Origin: Myxococcaceae bacterium
Lineage (GTDB): Bacteria; Myxococcota; Myxococcia; Myxococcales; Myxococcaceae
Direction of reading: 5' to 3'
NCBI GenBank assembly: GCA_016926755.1
Contig: JAFGNZ010000142.1
Location: 1 to 36,021, forward strand
Length of the DNA stretch: 36,021 nt
The position numbers were made by a program, and so were the translations under genes. How positions within the stretch are numbered: the stretch's first letter is position 1; the number at the start of each line of letters is the position of its first letter. Positions 30,480-36,021 of the stretch are shown here, in pieces. The notes beneath the pieces were generated by a model, which worked only from the letters and a program-made list of their open reading frames with translations, did not search any database and had not been told where the DNA came from.

Positions 30480-31462
30480 GGTGTCGTGCCGCCGTCACTC
30501 CCTCCGGACGGGGTGTCCCCGGGGATGATGAAGTCCTTGATGACGGCCATGTGCTGCATGTTGGTGGCGGCGCTGTCCGAGCTCACCGCCGGAGCGATCT
30601 CCTCGATGGGCGAGTACACGCGCGTATCCACCACCAGGCCCGCGGAGAAGCTGCTGCCCCCGATCACCGTGGAGGTCCGGTGCTGGTACAGATCGCCGTC
30701 CACGAGCACGTGATCGTACGGCTTGCCGCGGCCCGCATTGGTGTTGGTGTTGCCGTTGCGATCGGCCGGGTGCGGCCCCACCGTCGTCACCAGCTGGGAG
30801 AACGTGGAGAAGAGGGGCTCGTCGCGGTTGTCGGAGTTGAAGTCACCGCCGATGGCCAGGTAGTCGCTCTCGGGAAAGTTGGCGGTGATGCGGCTGACGA
30901 GGCTGGTGGCCTCACTGTTGCGCTCGGTGCTGTTGCTGGTGAGCAGGTGCACACTCACCGCCCAGAGATCCCTGGGGCCCGGCACGTCGATGCGCGCCCA
31001 CGCGAAGTCGCGGTTGCTCACCTCCGGGTCTGCCCACTCGCCCGCGTCGAGGATGGGCCAGCGGCTGATGACGCCATTGGGGATCTGCGCGCCTGTCTCG
31101 CGGTAGTAGAAGAAGCTCGGGCCGAAGGCGGTGTCGACGAACTGCCGGACGGCCGTCGCGGAGTTGTCGCCGTAGTTGAACTCCTGGATCATCACCACGT
31201 CCGGGCGCGTGCCCTGGAAGATGCGGATGCCCTCTCCAGGGTCATAGCTCTGTCCGTTGCCGCTGGTGATGTTGGCCGCCATGAGGCGGATGGGCGTGGG
31301 AAACGAAGCGCCGGCATCCCAGCTCGGGCCCGTGCCCCCATCCACCCGGGAGCCTCCATCCGGAGGCGGCGACACCTGCTCAACGGGCTCACGCCCGCAG
31401 GCCTGCATGATCAGCACGAGCGCCAGCCCCACCCCCAGGAGGCCAGAGAGACTCTTCTTCAT
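30476..31462 (-). CDS. endonuclease/exonuclease/phosphatase-family lipoprotein, C-terminally truncated
   Basis: The 328-residue protein has a lipoprotein signal (LIMQAC, Cys22), a Gly/Asp-rich linker, and an EEP domain (about 57-310). Motifs are RLMAANITSGN, VVMIQEFN with the metal-binding Glu, SVHLLTSNS, GGDFNSDN with catalytic Asp/Asn, and KPYDHVLVD with the terminal Asp-His pair. The fold covers DNase I-like nucleases and phosphodiesterases, and the substrate is unknown. The protein ends in GGSDGGTTP, a linker that normally joins to another domain; a lamin-tail remnant lies just downstream out of frame. The catalytic part is intact. ATG 31462 has AGGG upstream. A perfect TATAAT lies about 70 nt before the start. 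Confidence 0.9.
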   Translation of the reverse strand: MKKSLSGLLGVGLALVLIMQACGREPVEQVSPPPDGGSRVDGGTGPSWDAGASFPTPIRLMAANITSGNGQSYDPGEGIRIFQGTRPDVVMIQEFNYGDNSATAVRQFVDTAFGPSFFYYRETGAQIPNGVISRWPILDAGEWADPEVSNRDFAWARIDVPGPRDLWAVSVHLLTSNSTERNSEATSLVSRITANFPESDYLAIGGDFNSDNRDEPLFSTFSQLVTTVGPHPADRNGNTNTNAGRGKPYDHVLVDGDLYQHRTSTVIGGSSFSAGLVVDTRVYSPIEEIAPAVSSDSAATNMQHMAVIKDFIIPGDTPSGGSDGGTTP

Positions 31463-31530
31463 GGAACCCTGAATACCTTGCTGCCGGAGGAGCAGGCGTC
31501 GGTCAGCGCCGGCACGTGAACGACCGGCCG

Positions 31531-31559
31531 ATTATACGAGGAGGGTAGACAGCCTCCCA
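31531..31559 (-). promoter_or_regulatory. sigma-70-type promoter of the EEP lipoprotein gene
   Basis: On the minus strand, TATAAT (31536-31531) is a perfect -10 box, rare in such GC-rich DNA. The hexamer at -35 with a 17-nt spacer is TGGGAG (31559-31554), a poor match to TTGACA. Predicted start near 31524 leaves a leader of about 60 nt. Confidence 0.5.
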
Positions 31560-31618
31560 GGGGAGGAGCGTAGCGTGGGTGGAGCGAGAGTTCAGGAGGG
31601 CACGGGAGTCCGGCGGCC

Positions 31619-32377
31619 ATGAAGGCGAAGCAGGTGCGGGTGCGCCTCTATGGTGCGCTGAATGACTTCCTCCCGCCGGAGCGGCGCGGCGCCGAGTTCA
31701 TCCACACCTTCGCCGGGACGCCCTCGGTGAAGGACCTGCTCGAGTCGCTCGGCCCGCCGCACCCCGAGGTGGATGTCATCCTCGTGGACGGAGAAGCGGT
31801 GGACTTCTCGCACCGCGTGGAGGATGGCGCGCGCGTGGCAGCCTACCCCGCCTTCCACTCGCTCGACGTGGCGCCGCTCACCCGCGTGGGGCTCCCGCTC
31901 CCGCCGGAGCTGCGCTTCGCGCTCGACGTGGGGCTGGGGCGGCTGTCCGGCTTCCTGCGGATGCTCGGCTTCGACACGCTGTGGCGCAACGACTTCGCGG
32001 ACGACGAGCTCGCCCGCCTGTCTCGAGACGAGGAGCGAATCGTCCTCACGAGGGACATCGGCCTGCTCAAGCGCGCCGAGGTCCGCCAGGGCTACTACCC
32101 GCGCAACACGGATCCCGCGCACCAGCTCGTGGAGGTGGTGCGCCGCTACCAGCTCACCGCGCGGATGCGCCCCTTCACCCGCTGCCTGGCGTGCAACGCC
32201 GCGCTCTCCGTGGCCGGGAAGCACGAGGTGCTCGACCGCATCCCCGAGGGCGTGGCCGCCACGCACTCCCGCTTCCAGCAGTGCCCCGAGTGCCGACGCG
32301 TCTACTGGCCCGGCACGCATCACCAGCGCATGCAGGCGCTCGTGGACAAGCTCCGAACGCTGGAGCACGAGGCCTGA
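31619..32377 (+). CDS. Mut7-C RNase-like protein with N-terminal ubiquitin-like domain
   Basis: The 252-residue protein has two parts. Residues 1-85 form a ubiquitin-like (MoaD-type) domain (VRVRLYGALNDFLPPE, ILVDGEAVDFSHRVEDGARV). Residues 95-245 form a Mut7-C domain of the PIN-like nuclease group, with FALDVGLGRLSGFLRMLGFD and RIVLTRDIGLL holding the conserved acidic residues. It ends with a zinc ribbon (CLAC and CPEC). This domain pair is known as a fused protein of uncertain role, possibly a toxin-like or RNA-processing enzyme. ATG 31619 is the first in frame; the ribosome site is weak. Its stop is 28 nt from the convergent ileS stop. Confidence 0.88.
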   Translation: MKAKQVRVRLYGALNDFLPPERRGAEFIHTFAGTPSVKDLLESLGPPHPEVDVILVDGEAVDFSHRVEDGARVAAYPAFHSLDVAPLTRVGLPLPPELRFALDVGLGRLSGFLRMLGFDTLWRNDFADDELARLSRDEERIVLTRDIGLLKRAEVRQGYYPRNTDPAHQLVEVVRRYQLTARMRPFTRCLACNAALSVAGKHEVLDRIPEGVAATHSRFQQCPECRRVYWPGTHHQRMQALVDKLRTLEHEA

Positions 32378-32405
32378 GGCGCCTCCCCTCCCCCGCCGCG
32401 GCGGA

Positions 32406-35303
32406 TCAGCTCAGGGCCTCGCGGCACTTGGGGCACACCTCGCGCCCCTGCGCCACCTCCTCCGAGTAGACCCAGCAGCGCGGGCACTTCGCGCCCCTGG
32501 CCGGCAGCACCTCCGCCGTCACCGCCGAGCCCTCGCCGAGCGCCTGCGCCACGGACAGCGGCTGCGCCCTCGGCCCTGGCTGCTCCGTCAGCTCCACCTG
32601 GCTCACGATGAACAGCGCGGGCAGCTCCCCCTGGTGCGCCTGGAGGAAGTCCCGCGCCTCGCCGCTCGCCGTCAGCACCACCCGCGCCTCCAGCGACGAG
32701 CCGATGAGCTTCTCCCGCCGCGCCACCTCCAGCACGCCCTGCACCGCGCTCCGCACCGCGAAGAGCTTCGCGTAGCGCTCCGCCAGCGCCGGCTCCATCG
32801 CCCCGTGCGGCTGGGGGAGGCCCGCCAGGAAGACGCTCTCCACCGTCCGCCCGGGGAGCTGCTGCCACGCCTCCTCCGCCGTAAAGCTCATCACCGGCGC
32901 CAGCAGCCGCGGCAGCGCGGAGGCCACCTCGTGCAGCACCGTCTGCGCGCTGCGCCGCGCCCGCCCCGCCGCCTTCGCCGTGTAGAGCGTGTCCTTCAGG
33001 ATGTCGAAGTACACCGCCGACAGGTCCGCCGCGCAGAAGTCCACCACCGTCGCGTAGACGAGGTGGAACTCGTAGTCCTCGTACGCCCGACGCACCCGCG
33101 CCACCACCTCCGCCAGCCGCCCGCGCGCCCACGCGTCCAGCGGCAGCAGCTCCGCGGCCGGCACCGCGTCCCGCGCCGGCTCGAAGTCGTGGAGGTTGCC
33201 CAGCGCGTAGCGCAGCGTGTTGCGGATCTTCGCGTAGCCCTGGCTCAGCCCCTGGAGGATCTGATCCGACAGCCGCACGTCGTTCCGGTAGTCGCTGGCG
33301 GCCACCCACAGCCGCAGCACCTCCGCGCCGTACTGCTGGATGATCTTCTCCGGCGCGATGACGTTGCCCTTGCTCTTGGACATCTTCTCACCCTGCCCGT
33401 CCACCACGAAGCCGTGCGTGAGGCAGGCCCGGTAGGGCGACATGTCCCGCGTGCCCACCGCCACCAGCATGGACGAGTGGAACCACCCCCGGTGCTGATC
33501 GCTGCCCTCCAGGAACAGGTCCGCCGGGAGGCGCTGGCGCCGCTCCAGCACCGCGGAGAACATGCACGCCGAGTCGAACCACACGTCCAGGATGTCCGTC
33601 TCGCGCCGGAACTCGCCCTGGCCGCACGAGGCGCACCGCGTGTCCGCGCCGAGGAACTCCTTCACCGGCGTGCGGTACCAGACGCCCGTCCCCTCCTGCT
33701 CCACCGCCGCCGCCACGCGCTCCATCACCTCCGCGGAGACGAGGGCCTCCCCGCAGCCCTCGCAGTAGGCGATCGGGATGGGCACGCCCCAGCTCCGCTG
33801 CCGGCTGATGCACCAGTCCGGCCGCGCCTCCAGCATGCCGCGGATGCGGCTGTGCCCCCACTCGGGCACCCACCGCACCCCGTCCACCGCCTCCAGCACC
33901 TGCTGGCGGAAGCTCCTCCCCCCCGCGAGCGGCTTGTCCAGGGGGATGAACCACTGGGACGTCGCCGAGAGGATGACCGGCTGGCGGCAGCGCCAGCAGT
34001 GCGGATAGGTGTGCTCCACCGTGTCCGTCTTCGAGTTCAGCAGCGCGCCCCGCTCGGCCAGCAGCTCGAGGATGATCGGGTTGGCCTCGAACACCCGCAG
34101 GCCCTGGAGCGCCGCGCCCACCGTCTCGTCGTAGCGGCCGTCCCCGCGCACCGGGTTGTAGATGTCCAGCCCGTACTTCAGGCCGACCTCATAGTCCTCC
34201 TGGCCGTGCGCCGGCGCCGTGTGCACCAGCCCCGTGCCCGCCTCCAGCGTCACGTGCGCGCCCAGCACCACCCGCCCCGTCCGCTCCAGGAGCGGGTGCT
34301 GGTAGGTGAGGTGCTCCAGCTCCTCGCCGCTCGCGTACGCGAGGATCCTCCGCGGATCGTCGAGCACCACCGCCTCCACGTCCCCGCCCGGCAGCCTCGC
34401 GTTCTTGAGCACCAGCTCGTCCGCCTTCACCTCCGCCAGCACCCGGGCCAGCAGCTCCCTGGCCACGCAGAGGACGCGCCCACCCGCCTCGTAGAAGACG
34501 TACTCGAAGTCCGCGTTGACCGCGATGGCCAGGTTGGCCGGCAGCGTCCACGGCGTCGTGGTCCAGATGACGAAGCAGACCTCGCGCCCCTTCAGCACCG
34601 GGAACCTCTCCGCCGGCTCCGGCCCCGCGCGGAAGGCCACGTACGCCGAGGGGCTGGAGTGCGGCTCGTACTCCACCTCCGCCTCCGCCAGCGCCGTCTG
34701 GTCGTGCAGGCACCAGTACACTGGCTTCTTGCGCCGGTAGAGCATCCCCCGCCGCGCGAAGGTGGCCAGCTCGCGCAGCTCCTGCGCCTCGTACGCGAAG
34801 TCCAGCGTCCGGTACGGCGCCTCCCAGCTGCCGAAGACGCCCAGCCGCTGGAACTCCGCCTTCTGGATGTCGATGAACTCCTGCGCGTAGGCGCGGCAGT
34901 GCTCCAGGAACGCCTCCCGCGACAGGGTGCGCTTGTCGATCTTCTTGTCCTTGAGCCGCTTCTCCACCGCCTGCTCGATGGGCAGCCCGTGCGTGTCCCA
35001 GCCCGGGATGAAGTCGCAGCGCCACCCGGCCAGGTTGCGGTACTTCACCACGATGTCCTTGAGGACCTTGTTGAGCGCGTGGCCGGCGTGCAGGTGGCCG
35101 TTGGCGTACGGCGGCCCGTCCGGCAGCACGAAGGGCTCGGCGCCCGCGTTCTTCTCCAGCAGCCGCGCCCAGATGCCTCGCTCGGCCCACCACCCGAGCA
35201 TCCGCGGCTCGAGCTTCGCGAGGTTCCCCTTGATGGGGAAGTCCGTCCGCGGCAGGTGGAGGGTGTCCTTGTAGTCCTTGGGAGGCGCGCCGGCGTCGCT
35301 CAT
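32406..35303 (-). CDS. ileS: isoleucyl-tRNA synthetase
   Basis: The 965-residue class I synthetase has HLHAGH (HIGH motif, His72 to His75), KMSKS (Lys640 to Ser644) and a C-terminal zinc-binding pair of CxxC motifs (Cys940/943 and Cys957/960). The editing (CP1) domain sits between them, with GTGLVHTAPAHGQEDY as its typical motif. The presence of the C-terminal zinc ribbon puts it in the bacterial IleS1 group. The start ATG 35303 is chosen for its MSD beginning, but it lacks a ribosome site. A GTG at 35321, preceded closely by GGAGG, would add six residues. In many bacteria ileS is directly followed by lspA; here three other genes lie between. Confidence 0.97.
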   Translation of the reverse strand: MSDAGAPPKDYKDTLHLPRTDFPIKGNLAKLEPRMLGWWAERGIWARLLEKNAGAEPFVLPDGPPYANGHLHAGHALNKVLKDIVVKYRNLAGWRCDFIPGWDTHGLPIEQAVEKRLKDKKIDKRTLSREAFLEHCRAYAQEFIDIQKAEFQRLGVFGSWEAPYRTLDFAYEAQELRELATFARRGMLYRRKKPVYWCLHDQTALAEAEVEYEPHSSPSAYVAFRAGPEPAERFPVLKGREVCFVIWTTTPWTLPANLAIAVNADFEYVFYEAGGRVLCVARELLARVLAEVKADELVLKNARLPGGDVEAVVLDDPRRILAYASGEELEHLTYQHPLLERTGRVVLGAHVTLEAGTGLVHTAPAHGQEDYEVGLKYGLDIYNPVRGDGRYDETVGAALQGLRVFEANPIILELLAERGALLNSKTDTVEHTYPHCWRCRQPVILSATSQWFIPLDKPLAGGRSFRQQVLEAVDGVRWVPEWGHSRIRGMLEARPDWCISRQRSWGVPIPIAYCEGCGEALVSAEVMERVAAAVEQEGTGVWYRTPVKEFLGADTRCASCGQGEFRRETDILDVWFDSACMFSAVLERRQRLPADLFLEGSDQHRGWFHSSMLVAVGTRDMSPYRACLTHGFVVDGQGEKMSKSKGNVIAPEKIIQQYGAEVLRLWVAASDYRNDVRLSDQILQGLSQGYAKIRNTLRYALGNLHDFEPARDAVPAAELLPLDAWARGRLAEVVARVRRAYEDYEFHLVYATVVDFCAADLSAVYFDILKDTLYTAKAAGRARRSAQTVLHEVASALPRLLAPVMSFTAEEAWQQLPGRTVESVFLAGLPQPHGAMEPALAERYAKLFAVRSAVQGVLEVARREKLIGSSLEARVVLTASGEARDFLQAHQGELPALFIVSQVELTEQPGPRAQPLSVAQALGEGSAVTAEVLPARGAKCPRCWVYSEEVAQGREVCPKCREALS

Positions 35304-35477
35304 GCGGGCCGGCCGTAGCACGCCCCTCCGGCCCCTTCAACGCACGCGCCCCGAGCGCCTGGACCTCGACCGGCCGCCCACACCCGGGCATGGCGCCCCC
35401 ATGTCCCCACTCCTCGAAGCCGGGCTATATTCAGGGCCCCCGCGTGGAGGCTCGGCCTCCATCCCTGGAGGATCCTC

Positions 35478-35750
35478 ATGAAGCTGCGTCTCGCCGCCGT
35501 GTGTCTGCTGATGTCCACCCTGGCCTGGGCAGGATCTCCCCCGAAGGCCCCCAAGCCCCGGAAGGGTGACTCCACGATGAACAAGCTGGACGAGATCCCC
35601 AAGATGGAGCTGGGAGGGCAGGAGTGCATGACGAAGTGCCAGCAGCCCATCATCCGCTGCATCGAGCGCTGCGACGGCGACGCGGATTGCTCTCAGCGGT
35701 GCAGCAAGGACCTCGAGCGCTGCGCCAAGGACTGCGGGCTGAAGGACTAA
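35478..35750 (+). CDS. small secreted Cys-rich protein with tandem CX3C-x6-CX3C motifs
   Basis: The 90-residue precursor has a Sec signal peptide (MKLRLAAVCLLMSTLAWAG, cleavage likely after AWA), a Lys/Pro-rich linker, and a C-terminal region with eight Cys. Their spacing is C-x3-C-x6-C-x3-C-x5-C-x3-C-x6-C-x3-C, i.e. two copies of CX3C-x6-CX3C. The i/i+4 spacing fits helices cross-linked by disulfides, as in helical hairpin proteins. I do not recognise the family. ATG 35478 has GGAGG 6 nt upstream, and TATATT at 35426-35431 is a possible -10 box. A short terminator hairpin follows. Confidence 0.82.
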   Translation: MKLRLAAVCLLMSTLAWAGSPPKAPKPRKGDSTMNKLDEIPKMELGGQECMTKCQQPIIRCIERCDGDADCSQRCSKDLERCAKDCGLKD

Positions 35751-35762
35751 GCCCTCGGGGCT
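35750..35762 (+). terminator. short hairpin after the Cys-rich gene
   Basis: AGCCC (35750-35754) and GGGCT (35758-35762) form a 5-bp stem with loop TCG right at the stop codon, and TTTT follows 5 nt later (35768-35771). This is the nearest to a classical intrinsic terminator in the window. Confidence 0.45.
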
Positions 35763-35855
35763 CAGCCTTTTCAGGGGGGATGTCCTTCGTCCATCCCGGG
35801 TCCCTGCCTGTGAGGTCCTTTCCGCCCAATCACGGGTGGTGACAGGCTCCGCGCC

Positions 35856-36021
35856 ATGCCACGCCTGTGCTCTTGGGTGCTCCTGGCCCTGCTGGCCTCC
35901 ACGCAGCTGGGCGGCTCGTGCTCCGAACCCGACGCCGTTCCTCTCGAGGAGCTGCAGAAGGACATCCCGCCTCGCTTCGACTACGCCCTTTACTGCGACG
36001 AGAACGGCACCCTGGTGGGAA
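35856..36021 (+). CDS. putative lipoprotein, truncated by the window end
   Basis: The first 55 codons of a gene that runs off the window. The N-terminus is a lipoprotein signal (LLALLASTQLGGSC, Cys22), followed by a polar start to the mature protein (SEPDAVPLEELQKDIPPRFD) with one further Cys. The family cannot be named from this part. The ATG at 35856 has no strong ribosome site. Confidence 0.7.
   Translation, partial: MPRLCSWVLLALLASTQLGGSCSEPDAVPLEELQKDIPPRFDYALYCDENGTLVG

Overview
The window is about 36 kb of very GC-rich DNA with strong G/C bias at third codon positions. Its gene content points to a myxobacterium, probably of the Cystobacterineae (Archangium/Cystobacter/Stigmatella/Hyalangium type). 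Reasons: Ser/Thr protein kinase of the myxobacterial HRDLSPxN type, tandem lspA genes, many Cys-anchored lipoproteins, a PHB-depolymerase-type esterase with Ig-like repeats, and several small proteins of a kind I associate with myxobacteria. The assignment is an inference from style and families, not from a search.

Layout. (1) 65-4409, minus strand: a small putative lipoprotein, then the F0 half of ATP synthase (atpZ-like, subunit-I-like, atpB, atpE, atpF) followed by ychF. No F1 genes are present, so the ATP synthase genes are split. (2) 4731-14063, plus strand: a PEBP-family protein, a large orphan PAS/GAF sensor histidine kinase, a multidomain secreted esterase lipoprotein, a YebC/PmpR regulator, a di-heme c-type cytochrome lipoprotein preceded by a convincing sigma-54 promoter, and an SRPBCC protein. 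(3) 14071-17620, minus strand: alpha/beta hydrolase, Ser/Thr kinase and hemL, the last two overlapping. (4) 17752-23190, plus strand: a hypothetical protein, then a tight three-gene unit (AAA+ ATPase, four-helix membrane protein, TPR membrane protein), a decayed hydrolase fragment, a YdeI-family protein and a DUF6929-like protein. (5) 23206-29794, minus strand: lipoproteins, kdsC, a repeat-rich MXAN_5187-like protein, lgt and two lspA copies. (6) 29908-36021: a DUF1279-like membrane protein, an endonuclease/exonuclease/phosphatase lipoprotein with a broken lamin-tail domain, a Mut7-C protein, ileS, a secreted Cys-rich peptide and a truncated lipoprotein.

How genes relate. Lgt and LspA carry out the first two steps of lipoprotein maturation, and about nine predicted lipoproteins lie in the same window. 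AtpZ and the subunit-I-like protein probably assist F0 assembly. KdsC serves LPS core synthesis and HemL serves tetrapyrrole synthesis. The observations I rate highest are the sigma-54 promoter with upstream palindromes before the di-heme cytochrome (11923-12165), the AAA+/membrane/TPR operon (18389-21171), the His-rich tail on ATP synthase subunit a, the severed lamin-tail domain at 30294-30479, and the tandem CX3C-x6-CX3C secreted peptide at 35478-35750. I saw no CRISPR array, tRNA, rRNA, intact insertion sequence or phage module.
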